DNA from: Macrostomum hystrix
Taxonomy: Eukaryota; Platyhelminthes; Macrostomidae
NCBI GenBank assembly: GCA_950097015.1
Contig: CATNEN010000024.1
Location: forward strand, 3,353,501 to 3,417,500
Reading direction: 5' to 3'
DNA length: 64,000 nucleotides
Shown here: positions 1 through 12,300 of the stretch, one piece after another
Numbering within the stretch: the stretch's first letter is position 1
How the letters are laid out: the number at the start of each line of letters is the position of its first letter
The notes under the pieces: generated by a model
What the model saw: the letters and a program-made list of their open reading frames with translations, nothing else
Database searches by the model: none
What the model was told of the DNA's origin: nothing
Program-made: the position numbers and the translations under genes

Positions 1-1236
1 TCAGCATGTCTCTCTTGTCTCATCTCAGCATCTCTGTCTTGTCTCATGTCAGCATCTCTCTCTTGTCTCATCTCAGCATCTCTGTCTTGTCTCATCTCAG
101 CATCTCTCTTGTCTCATCTCAGCATCTCTGTCTTGTCTCATCTCAGCATCTCACTCTTGTCTCATCTCAGCATGTCTCTCTTGTTTCATCTCAGCATCTC
201 TGTCTTGTCTCATCTCAGCATGTCTCTCTTGTCTCATCTCAGCATGTCTCTCTTGTCTCATCTCAGCATCTCTCTTGTCAGATCTCAGCATTTCTCTCTT
301 GTCAGATTCTCAGCATCTCTGTATTGTCTCATCTCAGGATCTCTCTTGTCTCATCTCATTTTCTCTCTCTCTTGTCTCATCTCAGCATCTCTGTCTTGTC
401 TCATGTCAGCATCTCACTCTTGTCTCATCTCAGCATCTCTCTCTTGTCTCATCTCAGCATCTCTCTTGTCTCATCTCAGCATCTCTGTCTTGTCTCATCT
501 CAGCATCTCACTCTTGTCTCATCTCAGCATCTCTCTCTTGTCTCATCTCAGCATCTCACTCTTGTCTCATCTCAGCATCTCTCTCTTGTCTCATCTCAGC
601 ATCTCTGTCTTGTCTCATGTCAGCATCTCTCTCTTGTCTCATCTCAGCATCTCTGTCTTGTCTCATCTCAGCATCTCACTCTTGTCTCATCTCAGCATCT
701 CTCTCTTGTCTCATCTCAGCATCTCACTCTTGTCTCATCTCAGCATCTCTCTCTTGTCTCATCTCAGCATCTCTGTCTTGTCTCATGTCAGCATCTCTCT
801 CTTGTCTCATCTCAGCATCTCTGTCTTGTCTCATCTCAGCATCTCTCTCTTGTCTCATCTCAGCATCTCTCTCTTGTCTCATCTCAGCATTTTCTCTTGT
901 CTCATCTCATTTTCTCTCTCTCTTGTCTCATCTCAGCATCTCTCTTGTCAGATCTCAGCATTTCTCTCTTGTCAGATTCTTAGCATCTCTGTATTGTCTC
1001 ATCTCAGCATCTCTCTTGTCTCATCTCAGCATCTCTCTTGTCTCATCTCAGCATCTCTCTTATCTCATCTCAGCATTTCTCTCTTGTCAGATTCTCAGCA
1101 TCTCTGTCTTGTCTCATCTCAGCATGTCTCTCTTGTCTCATCTCAGCATCTCTGTCTTGTCTCATCTCAGCATCTCTCTCTTGTCTCATCTCAGCATCTC
1201 TCTTGTCTCATCTCAGCATCTCAGTCTTGTCTCTAC
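1..1236. repeat. 24-bp minisatellite array
   Basis: About 50 copies of a pyrimidine-rich unit, mostly 24 bp (some 22), built on tctcatctcagcatctctct. It enters from outside the window at base 1. Because 24 is a multiple of three, all plus frames stay open and give repetitive Ser/Leu-rich ORFs that are not genes. A variant block with cttgtcagat recurs near 270-345, 940-1010 and 1060-1110, so larger blocks have been duplicated inside the array. Confidence 0.95.
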
Positions 1237-1273
1237 AATTTTCGTTATACATGGCCATATTATAATAACTGTA

Positions 1274-3328
1274 AGATTCGCAGAATGAGCCAATTTTTTA
1301 GAGAATGATAACTTGTTATCGCAGAATGAGCCTATTTATTAGAGAATGATAACTTGTTATCGCAGAATGAGCCTATTTATTAGAGAATGATAACTTGTTT
1401 TCGCAGAATGAGCCAATTTATTAGAGAATGATAACTTGTTATCGCAGAATGAGCCAATTTATTAGAGAATGATAACTTGTTATCGCAGAATGAGCCAATT
1501 TTTTAGAGAATGATAACTTGTTATCGCAGAATGAGCCTATTTATTAGAGAATGATAACTTGTTATCGCAGAATGAGCCTATTTATTAGAGAATGATAACT
1601 TGTTATCGCAGAATCAGCCAATTTATTAGAGAATGATAACTTGTTATCGCAGAATGAGCCAATTTATTAGAGAATGATAACTTGTTATCGCAGAATGAGC
1701 CAATTTATTAGAGAATGATAACTTGTTATCGCAGAATGAGCCTATTTATTAGAGAATGATAACTTGTTATCGCAGAATGAGCCTATTTATTAGAGAATGA
1801 TAACTTGTTATCGCAGAATGAGCCTATTTATTAGAGAATGATAACTTGTTTTCGCAGAATGAGCCTATTTATTAGAGAATGATAACTTGTTATCGCAGAA
1901 TGAGCCAATTTATTAGAGAATGATAACTTGTTATCGCAGAATGAGCCTATTTATTAGAGAATGATAACTTGTTATCGCAGAATGAGCCTATTTATTAGAG
2001 AATGATAACTTGTTATCGCAGAATGAGCCTATTTATTAGAGAATGATAACTTGTTATCGCAGAATGAGCCTATTTATTAGAGAATGATAACTTGTTATCG
2101 CAGAATGAGCCTATTTATTAGAGAATGATAACTTGTTATCACAGAATGAGCCAATTTATTAGAGAATGATAACTTGTTATCGCAGAATGAGCCTATTTAT
2201 TAGAGAATGATAACTTGTTATCGCAGAATGAGCCTATTTATTAGAGAATGATAACTTGTTATCGCAGAATGAGCCTATTTATTAGAGAATGATAACTTGT
2301 TATCACAGAATGAGCCAATTTATTAGAGAATGATAACTTGTTATCGCAGAATGAGCCTATTTATTAGAGAATGATAACTTGTTATCGCAGAATGAGCCTA
2401 TTTATTAGAGAATGATAACTTGTTATCGCAGAATGAGCCTATTTATTAGAGAATGATAACTTGTTTTCGCAGAATGAGCCTATTTATTAGAGAATGATAA
2501 CTTGTTATCGCAGAATGAGCCAATTTATTAGAGAATGATAACTTGTTATCGCAGAATGAGCCTATTTATTAGAGAATGATAACTTGTTATCGCAGAATGA
2601 GCCTATTTATTAGAGAATGATAACTTGTTATCGCAGAATGAGCCAATTTATTAGAGAATGATAACTTGTTATCGCAGAATGAGCCTATTTATTAGAGAAT
2701 GATAACTTGTTATCGCAGAATGAGCCAATTTATTAGAGAATGATAACTTGTTATCGCAGAATGAGCCAATTTATTAGAGAATGATAACTTGTTATCGCAG
2801 AATGAGCCAATTTATTAGAGAATGATAACTTGTTTTCGCAGAATGAGCCTATTTATTAGAGAATGATAACTTGTTATCGCAGAATGAGCCTATTTATTAG
2901 AGAATGATAACTTGTTTTCGCAGAATGAGCCAATTTATTAGAGAATGATAACTTGTTATCGCAGAATGAGCCTATTTATTAGAGAATGATAACTTGTTAT
3001 CGCAGAATGAGCCTATTTATTAGAGAATGATAACTTGTTATCGCAGAATGAGCCTATTTATTAGAGAATGATAACTTGTTATCGCAGAATGAGCCAATTT
3101 ATTAGAGAATGACAACTTGTTATCGCAGAATGAGCCAATTTATTAGAGAATGATAACTTGTTATCGCAGAATGAGCCTATTTATTAGAGAATGATAACTT
3201 GTTATCGCAGAATGAGCCAATTTATTAGAGAATGATAACTTGTTATCGCAGAATGAGCCTATTTATTAGAGAATGATAACTTGTTATCGCAGAATGAGCC
3301 TATTTATTAGAGAATGATAACTTGTTAT
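1274..3328. repeat. 41-bp minisatellite array with internal dyad
   Basis: About 50 highly similar copies of a 41-bp unit. Each contains the inverted repeat GATAACTTGTTATC (6-bp arms, 2-bp loop) plus gcagaatgagcc and tttattagagaat. Copies differ mainly at one T/A position after gagcc and an occasional gttttcgc variant that breaks the dyad. No coding potential. Confidence 0.95.
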
Positions 3329-3828
3329 TTAGCCAGTGTGCAGTAGCCCCTATTGCTCCCAGAGCCAGCGAAATCAATGCGCATTCCCTCAACCCTAAAA
3401 AGAAAGTGAAATATGAAGATCCGATGCGAAATTCTCGGAATGCAGAGATATAGAGGCTTGTATATTTATATATATAATACGTATGTTTGAATATTGCACT
3501 CCACTCTATCTAGGGTCAGTGACCGTGATTGACGAGCCCTTTCACTGCCTCTCTCTCTCTCTCTTCTCCCTCTTCGCAACTTCTTTCATCAAAATTCTAG
3601 CTCGATTTCTCATCAGCATTAGGAGTTTGAGAAACCATGAGCAGTATCAGCTCGGCCATGAGCTGACTGTGGGGCATTGAAGTGACTTTATACACACTCA
3701 CTCAAGCTAAATTACCGCCGGTTCGGCAGTTAGGTACAGTTTGTACTTTTTTAGTGCATTGGTTTCATGAGTTAGTTATATTGGTTTGTCTTCTCCTCTT
3801 ATTCTGGATCAAAATAGATTCTCGACCA
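3329..3828. other. unassigned spacer
   Basis: Non-repetitive sequence between two arrays, with a short ct run near 3550. The ORFs present are short, lack splice context and resemble nothing I know. Confidence 0.6.
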
Positions 3829-5503
3829 ATGTTAGATGTGTTTCTCTTCAATCCTAGATGTGTTTCTTATCAATCTTCGATGTGTTTCTCATCAATCCTA
3901 GATGTGTTTCTCTTCAATCCTAGATGTGTTTCTTATCAATCTTCGATGTGTTTCTCATCAATCCTAGATGTGTTTCTTATCAATCTTCAATGTGTCTTCT
4001 CTTCAATCTTCGATGTGTTTCTCATCAATCCTAGATGTGTCTTCTCATTAATCTTAGATGTGTCTTCTCATCAATCTTCGATGTGTCTTCTCATCAATCC
4101 TAGATGTGTTTCTCATCAATCCTAGATGTGTTTCTCTTCAATCCTAGATGTGTTTCTTATCAATCTTCGATGTGTTTCTCATCAATCCTAGATGTGTTTC
4201 TTATCAATCTTCAATGTGTCTTCTCTTCAATCTTCGATGTGTTTCTCATCAATCCTAGATGTGTCTTCTCATCCATCTTAGATGTGTCTTCTCATCAATC
4301 TTAGATGTGTCTTCTCATCCATCTTAGATGTGTCTTCTCATCCATCTTAGATGTGTCTTCTCATCCATCTTAAATGTGTTTCTCATCAATCTTAGATGTG
4401 TCTTCTCATCAATCTTAGATGTGTCTTCTCATCCATCTTAGATGTGTCTTCTCATCAATCTTAGGTGTCTCTTCTCATTAATATTCTTTTCATTAATCTT
4501 AAATGAGTCTTCTTATCAATCCTAGATGTGTCTTCTCATCAATCCTAGATGTGTCTTCTCATCAATCTTAGATGTGTCTTCTCATCAATCTTAGATGTGT
4601 CTTCTCATCAATCTTAGATGTGTCTTCTCATCAATCCTAGATGTGTCTTCTCATCAATCTTAGATGTGTCTTCTCATCAATCCTAGATGTGTCTTCTCAT
4701 CAATCTTAGATGTGTCTTCTCATCAATCCTAGATGTGTCTTCTCATCAATCCTAGATGTGTCTTCTCATCAATCTTAGATGTGTCTTCTCATCAATCTTA
4801 GATGTGTCTTCTCATCAATCTTAGATGTGTCTTCTCATCAATCCTAGATGTGTCTTCTCATCAATCTTAGATGTGTCTTCTCATCAATCCTAGATGTGTC
4901 TTCTCATCAATCCTAGATGTGTCTTCTCATCAATCTTAGATGTGTTTCTCATCAATCTTAGATGTGTCTTCTCATCCATCTTAGATGTGTCTTCTCATCA
5001 ATCTTAGGTGTCTCTTCTCATTAATATTCTTTTCATTAATCTTAAATGAGTCTTCTTATCAATCCTAGATGTGTCTTCTCATCAATCTTAGATGTGTCTT
5101 CTCATCAATCCTAGATGTGTCTTCTCATCAATCTTAGATGTGTTTCTCATCAATCTTAGGTGTGTCTTCTCATCCATCTTAGATGTGTCTTCTCATCAAT
5201 CTTAGAGGTGTCTTCTCATCAATCTTAGGTGTCTCTTCTCATTAATATTCTTTTCATTAATCTTAAATGAGTCTTCTTATCAATCCTAGATGTGTCTTCT
5301 CATCAATCCTAGATGTGTCTTCTCATCAATCTTAGATGTGTCTTCTCATCAATCCTAGATGTGTCTTCTCATCAATCTTAGATGTGTCTTCTCATCAATC
5401 CTAGATGTGTCTTCTCATCAATCTTAGATGTGTTTCTCATCAATCTTAGATGTGTCTTCTCATCAATCTTAGATGTGTCTTCTCATCAATCTTATGTTAA
5501 TTT
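3829..5503. repeat. 23-bp minisatellite array
   Basis: About 70 copies of a 23-bp unit of the type tagatgtgtcttctcatcaa plus three bases. A distinctive longer variant containing attaatattcttttcattaa occurs three times, near 4480, 5020 and 5240, marking segmental duplication of blocks inside the array. Confidence 0.95.
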
Positions 5504-5949
5504 TAATAAATGATTCGAGGCCGAGGATTGACAGGGACAGATGGGGAAAGTGACGTACCTTTTTCTGTGAGGTGTCTTTCGTTGGCCAGCCATTAAGTCT
5601 CGCTTCGCATCTACGCTTGTATCTCACTCGATCTTCGTGTATCCTTTTTATCTATTTTTCAACTACGGTCAGTATATAGTCTGTCAAGATACCGCGAATC
5701 CGCGTTTCAACCCCCGTGTCTTCACTCGGACCGCCCATACGCGACCCCAGCTCACTAATGAGAAGGGTGAGTCGGGGACTATTTTCCGTGAGACCTCTGC
5801 GTGTGGCATCCTTTTCTGCTTACTCCTAGCTCTCGTGCCGCTAATATACTCAAGCCTCGAGTTTCACATCCTGTTAGCGCGTGCGATCTCCCATTTTGAT
5901 TCTTTGCGAAGACGAGAGTGTTGTAGAGTATGAGCCATAGATACTAGGC
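5504..5949. other. unassigned single-copy block
   Basis: More GC-rich than the arrays on either side. It carries a 98-codon plus-strand ORF (5637-5933) with no recognisable domain, start context or splice signals. I cannot assign it. Confidence 0.4.
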
Positions 5950-6185
5950 ACTCCAGTTTAAGTATAGTTTACACTCCAGTTTGAGTACAGTTTACACTCC
6001 AGTTTGAGCATAGTTTAATCTCTAGTTTGAGCATAGTTTGCACTCCAGTTTGAGCACGCTTTACACTCCAGATTGAGCATAGTTTGATCTCAAGTTTGAG
6101 AATAGTTTGCAGTCCAGTTTGAGCACAGATTACACTCCAGTTTAAGCACAGCTTACACGTCCTTTGAGCACAGTTTAAATTAGAA
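5950..6185. repeat. degenerate ~24-bp repeat
   Basis: About ten diverged copies of a unit like cactccagtttgagcatag. Divergence is higher than in the neighbouring arrays, so it looks older. Confidence 0.85.
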
Positions 6186-6774
6186 GTTAAGTATAAACAG
6201 CTCGAATTGCGGTGTTGGCTGTCTCCTATCTCATTGAACTTGAGCTCATATTGCTAAATTTTTAGTTCATCCCTAGCTTAGGTTTGCTGTTTTCAGCTCG
6301 TAGCATGCCGTCTAAGCCTTTATATAAAACATCCCAGCAGCATTAACAGTTTCTAAGTCTAGCTTAGGATTTGGGGAGATTATTCCCATCCCCATCTCAA
6401 GCCACAGCCGCTGGAGGCGCTAGCATGGCACTCTGATAAAAATTGCGATGACTCAAAAATTTGAGCACAGCTGGGTTGAGCTGCTTTGAGCTGCTGCGTC
6501 GCTAAACCAGAGCAGAGCAATTAACTAGTTATTGTCGCCAGTACCAGCTTATCTAATCGCCTCATATATTTTCCTTTGCAGCCTCCGCCTTTTGTTCTCA
6601 ATTTCTCACCCTCGTCCATGCTCAAAGAAAGCTTTGCTGGTCATGTACTAAATATAATACTTAATTGATTCTTTACAGTACATTAAATTTGTATGATCTT
6701 CTCTTAGAAAATCTCCGTTCACTTAGTGTTCGATATCATTCTGGTCAACTTTCACTCTTGTCCCATTGGCTCTA
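6186..6774. other. unassigned spacer
   Basis: Single-copy sequence without a supportable exon. A pyrimidine-rich acceptor-like site lies near 6580 but leads into no open frame that continues. Confidence 0.5.
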
Positions 6775-7207
6775 TTCTCATCTCTCCAGCTCTCCCCTTC
6801 TCTCTCCAGCTCTCCCTTCTACCCAGCTCTCCCTTCTCTCTCCAGCTCTCCCCTTCTCTCTCCAGCCCTCCCTTCTCTTTCCAGCTCTCCCCTTCCCTTT
6901 CAGCTCTCACCTTCTCTTTCCAGCTCTCACCTTCTCTCTCCAGCTCTCCCCTTCTCTTTCCAGCTCTCCCCTTCTCTTTCCAGCTCTCACCTTCTCTCTC
7001 CAGCTCTCACCTTCTCTCTCCAGCTCTCCCCTTCTCTTTCCAGCTCTCCCCTTCTCTTTCCAGCTCTCCCCTTCTCTTTCCAGCTCTCCCCTTCTCTTTC
7101 CAGCTCTCCCCTTCTCTTTCCAGCTCTCCCCTTCTCTTTCCAGCTCTCCCCTTCTCTTTCCAGCTCTCCCCTTCTCTTTCCAGCTCTCCCCTTCTCTTTC
7201 CAGCTCT
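6775..7207. repeat. 20-bp minisatellite of splice-acceptor-like units
   Basis: About 21 copies of cagctctccccttctctttc. Read in phase, nearly every unit ends in a pyrimidine tract followed by CAG, the consensus of a 3' splice site. ORFs on both strands are by-products of the repeat. Confidence 0.95.
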
Positions 7208-7739
7208 AATCCCTGTCTCTCCAGCTTCTGCCTCTCTACCCTACTCTCTCCATCTCTCTTTAAAACTCTTCTGCCCCTCTTTAAAGCTACGAGCGTAGCT
7301 TTCTCTTTCTTTCTTTTCATCATTTTTTTATTTACAATTAAATTAGATTTTTCCTACAAAACTAAGTTTAAATGTCTTCATCTCTACTAAAGAAAGTAGT
7401 ATGGAATGAATTCTACTTTTATCTCGCCTCAGCACAAAGTTACAAAGATAACTCGCCACGTTAATGAATTTTATCAGCTCAGAGCCATCGCCAAGCATTA
7501 ATTAACTTTTAGATCGGCATGAAAATGTTTTTTAAGATAAATATTAAATAGGAATTGAACGATAGGTCACGAAAAAGGGCAGAGAAAATTATGGAAACGC
7601 CTACCTAAAGTACTAGTAGCAGTCTTCAAGGTCTTATGACAATTCAAAGAAATACTTCGAGTAGGCAGTTAGTCAGTAGTCCCACAGCGTCTACTCTGGT
7701 CTTTATAGCTCGTAGCTCTTCCTGTCTACCTTTTATCAC
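7208..7739. other. unassigned spacer
   Basis: AT-rich single-copy sequence with no supportable feature. Confidence 0.5.
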
Positions 7740-7975
7740 CATCTACACTGTCTACCTTGTCAACCATGTCTGTCACTCTATCTACCCTGTCTACTATGCC
7801 CACTCTATCTACCTTGTCAACCATGTCTGTCACTCTATCTACCCTGTCTACTATGCCCACTCTATCTACGTTGCCTACGCTGTCTGTCACTCTATCTACC
7901 ATGCCTGTCTACTCTATCTACTCTCTCTCTACCCCAGTCTTTTCTGTCTACCTTGTCTACCCAGTATTTTCCTGT
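7740..7975. repeat. tctacc-type degenerate tandem repeat
   Basis: Short units of ctgtctacc/actctatctacc. One segment of about 57 bp containing ttgtcaaccatgtctgtcac is tandemly duplicated (7750-7870). Confidence 0.85.
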
Positions 7976-8109
7976 CCGCCCAGCTTATCCAGGTTTTCCT
8001 GTCCGCTCAATCCGCAGCGTCCTGGAAGCTGTCCAAGCAGAAGTGGAATAGACCCACATAGTTATCCCCTAGTTACCTCCCTAGAGGTAGTGAAAGGTCT
8101 CCCTCTAGG

Positions 8110-9060
8110 CTAAGAATATGCGACGATAAGCAATGCAATTTGAGCGGCAGCATTGTTGCCTCCCTCCCACTGACGGCTGCGATTGGGAAAAACACTGCTC
8201 AAGGTAAAAGCTTATGGAGCTCATGAAACTGGAGCTAAGCTAACCAACATTCTATCCTCCTTTACTCGCCATACTCTTCCTCTTCGATTTCTAAACTACA
8301 GTCGACTCCTTCGGGATCAGCTGGGATTTATTGCCGGATTCTCCCCTCCCACCCCCCGGGGGGCATTATTGTGCCCCAATTTATGCTGAATAACTCCTCC
8401 ACTCAGCCACTCGAACCTGTCAACCAAAGTCAGCGGAGGAGTCTGGCCGAGCGGCCAGTTTTAGCAGCAGTTTGTCTCCGCCCGCCCTCCCATTGGTCCG
8501 TGCTAAGCACAATTTTCTCAAAGTTGGCCTGTGGCAAGAAACGAATGAGATGAACAGATGAGATGGGATGGGAGAGAGTGAACAGTTTAGGGAGGACGGG
8601 TGGGTTGGGAGAAACCCCGGAGTCGCAGGATAATGAGCCGCCCGCTGGTACAGTCTATCGATTCGGCTTCACCGTTCTCTCCCTCTCCTCCCCCCATGCA
8701 GCTCTTGAGTCCGCCCAGACATTGCAGGCTCCGTCCACCTCCTGTGTCCCCTTTGCCGTCCGTTCTTTGCACGCAAAAAACTCACCGTCGCGTCCACCCA
8801 CCCCCCTCAACGGCGCCCCACCTCCGCAACCCACCACGTCCCCTGTCCCGCCTCTAAGCAGTGTCTGCGGAACACCCAAGGCTGCTGGAGACACAGCGCG
8901 TGTGGGCCATTTTCTCTAAAAGACGGAGCGTCAAGTTTTGCCATCGCCAGTGAGAATAAAAATAAGCAACAACAATGATAATATGAAGAAGGCGGACTTT
9001 GCGAAGATTGCGAAGGTTGCGAAGATTGTGGACGTGTGTCGCCTTGTGGAATAACCAGCG
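8110..9060 (+). promoter_or_regulatory. candidate tensin upstream region / 5' UTR
   Basis: A GC-richer block directly 5' of the first tensin coding exon. ORFs on both strands are short and mutually overlapping, so none is credible. An acceptor-like ..ggaataaccag just before 9056 suggests that an upstream non-coding exon splices in about 20 nt before the ATG. Calling this the promoter area rests on position only; I see no TATA box. Confidence 0.35.
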
Positions 9061-9074
9061 CTTCAACTCGCGAC

Positions 9075-9338
9075 ATGTCGTCTTCTTCGGCCTTCAATTT
9101 CCAAGCGCCATCGCCGCCAAGTTCGCCCGAACTGCTGATGGTCGGGTCGGCTAGCACTCGACCTCCTCCGCCTCCGAGACAGCCGGCAGACGAGCAGTTG
9201 AGAACCACCCCGCTGCTCGGGGCTATCCTCGCCACTTCTGAGGACTTGTGCGATGATTACCAAGCTCAGCAGAGGCACAGGCTAAGCCCGGATCTGTTTG
9301 AGTCGGCAACCTGGGACGATGGGGGCGGCAACGGCGGT
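9075..9338 (+). CDS. putative first coding exon of the tensin-like gene
   Basis: Opens at ATG 9075 (context gcgacATGTCG) and encodes 88 residues rich in Ser and Pro (PPPPPRQP) with an acidic end, then a GGT|GTGAGT donor. It ends in phase 0, and the next exon opens in phase 0 at 12933 after ..cgttctag, so the two join in frame. If this link is wrong, the protein would start at ATG 12951. Confidence 0.55.
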
Positions 9339-12300
9339 GTGAGTTTGACATCGGGAAACTACCGTCCAGTTCCTTGCTGAACTTTAAGGAAGCTCCTTGC
9401 TGTCTACTGGTGTGCAATGCGAACCTTTGGACTCTCTCTCCCTCTCAGTCCACCCTGCCTCTTACTGCCTACTCTGCCTACCCTGTCAACCCTGTCTACC
9501 CTGAATACCCTGCCTCTTCCTGACTACCCTGTCTCTTCCTGACTACCCTGTCTCTGCCTGACTACCCTGGCCCTTCCTGACTACCCTGTCTCTTCCTGAA
9601 TACCCTGTCTAGCCTGACTACCCTGTCTCTTCCTGACTACCCTGTCTCTTCCTGAATACCCTGTCTCTTCCTGAATACCCTGTCTCTTCCTGACTACCCT
9701 GTCTCTTCCTGAATACCCGGTCTCTTCCTGACTACCCAGTCTCTTCCTGACTACCCTGTCTCTTCCTGAATACCCTGTCTCTTCCTGACTACCCTGTCTC
9801 TTCCTGACTACCCTGTCTCTTCCTGAATACCCTGTCTAGCCTGACTACCCTGTCTCTTCCTGACTACCCTGTCTCTTCCTGAATACCCTGTCTCTTCCTG
9901 AATACCCTGTCTCTTCCTGACTACCCTGTCTCTTCCTGAATACCCGGTCTCTTCCTGACTACCCTGTCTCTTCCTGACTACCCTGTCTCTTCCTGACTTA
10001 CCCAGTCTCTTCCTGAATACCCTGTCTAGCCTGACTACCATGTCTCTTCCTGAATACCCTGTCTAGCCTGACTACCCTGAATACCCTGTCTCTTCCTGAA
10101 TACCCTGTCTCTTCCTGACTACCCTGTCTCTTCCTGAATACCCTGTCTAGCCTGACTACCCTGTCTCTTCCTGACTACCCAGTCTCTTCCTGACTACCCT
10201 GTCTCTTCCTGAATACCCTGTCTCTTCCTGACTACCCTGTCTCTTCCTGAATACCCTGTCTCTTCCTGACTACCCTGTCTCTTCCTGACTTACCCAGTCT
10301 CTTCCTGAATACCCTGTCTAGCCTGACTACCCTGTCTCTTCCTGAATACCCTGTCTAGCCTGACTACCCTGAATACCCTGTCTCTTACTGAATACCCTGT
10401 CTCTTCCTGAATACCCTGTCTCTTCCTGACTACCCTGTCTCTTCCTGACTACCCTGTCTCTTCCTGACTACCCAGTCTCTTCCTGAATACCCTGTCTAGC
10501 CTGACTACCCTGTCTCTTCCTGACTACCCTGTCTCTTCCTGACTACCCAGTCTCTTCCTGACTACCCTGTCTCTTCCTGACTACCCTGTCTCTTCCTGAA
10601 TACCCTGTCTCTTCCTGACTACCCTGTCTCTTCCTGACTACCCAGTCTCTTCCTGACTACCCAGTCTCTTCCTGACTACCCTGTCTCTTCCTGATTAACC
10701 CAGTCTCTTCCTGAATACCCTGTCTAGCCTGACTACCCTGTCTCTTCCTGAATACCCTGTCTAGCCTGACTACCCTGAATACCCTGTCTCTTCCTGACTA
10801 CCCTGTCTCTTCCTGAATACCCTGTCTCTTCCTGACTACCCTGTCTCTTCCTGAATACCCTGTCTCTTCCTGACTACCCTGTCTCTTCCTGACTACCCTG
10901 TCTCTTCCTGACTTACCCAGTCTCTTCCTGAATACCCTGTCTAGCCTGACTACCCTGAATACCCTGTCTCTTCCTGACTACCCTGTCTCTTCCTGACTAC
11001 CCTGTCTCTTCCTGACTTACCCAGTCTCTTCCTGAATACCCTGTCTCTTCCTGAATACCCTGTCTCTTCCTGACTACCCTGTCTCTTCCTGACTACCCTG
11101 TCTCTTCCTGAATACCCTGTCTCTTCCTGACTACCCTATCTCTTCCTGAATACCCTGTCTAGCCTGCCTACCCAGTCTCTTCCTGACTACCCTGTCTCTT
11201 CCTGAATACCCTGTCTCTTCCTGACTACCCTGTCTCTTCCTGAATACCCTGTCTCTTCCTGACTACCCTGTCTCTTCCTGACTACCCTGTCTCTTCCTGA
11301 CTTACCCAGTCTCTTCCTGAATACCCTGTCTAGCCTGACTACCCTGTCTCTTCCTGAATACCCTGTCTAGCCTGACTACCCTGAATACCCTGTCTCTTCC
11401 TGACTACCCTGTCTCTTCCTGAATACCCTGTCTCTTCCTGACTACCCTGTCTCTTCCTGAATACCCTGTCTCTTCCTGACTACCCTGTCTCTTCCTGACT
11501 ACCCTATCTCTTCCTGAATACCCTGTCTCTTCCTGACTACCCTGTCTCTTCCTGAATACCCTGTCTCTTCCTGACTACCCTGTCTCTTCCTGACTACCCT
11601 GTCTCTTCCTGAATACCCTGAATACCCTGTCTCTTCCTGACTACCCTGTCTCTTCCTGAATACCCTGTCTCTTCCTGACTACCCTATCTCTTCCTGAATA
11701 CCCTGTCTAGCCTGCCTACCCTGTCTAGCCTGTCTCTTCGTGACTCTACTGACTACCCTGTCTACTATGTCCAACCTCTCTTTTTATTTTGTATTCCAAT
11801 ATGCAATCTAAGATTAGCAGCACAATAGTGCCAGTTAAAACTTTACGGCCACAAAACGCAGGTCAAATCCGAGCTGTGGCGAGAGTTTTAATTGTTTATT
11901 AATGCATCTCGTCCTTTGGGCCTAGGCGAATAGGCTAGGTCTCTCGCTCCTAACTCAACCTCCCTCCGATCCATCGATGCAGGTCGTATTCTACACCCCA
12001 ACTGTCTCGCAGCAGCTGCTGCCATCGATCCACCAGCCCACTGAGCTGGACTTCCAGCTTACTGAGGCGGGGGAGAAAATCGGGCTGGAATTCCCGCCGG
12101 ACCGAAGGGGATGGGGTGGGGTGGGATAACAGGCCGGAGTCTGAAAGTCCTTCCCGAGGAGGCAGGGAGCTCAAGAAGCAAGTTAGATGTTGCACCGAGC
12201 AGACGTGAAACTCCGTGAAGAATGGGGGTCGAATCGCAAATGGCAAGGCAGATCAAAACGAACTCTTGACTCAGAGCTTTAGGGCTTCGTGAGGGGATAA

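Noticed and set aside
6-1308. Long Ser/Leu-rich ORFs in all plus frames
   Set aside because: They are by-products of a 24-bp tandem repeat, whose period is a multiple of three; no start context, domain or splice signals.
8563-8919. Overlapping GC-rich ORFs on both strands upstream of tensin
   Set aside because: Mutually exclusive frames, no domain, no splice support; composition reflects a GC-rich 5' region.
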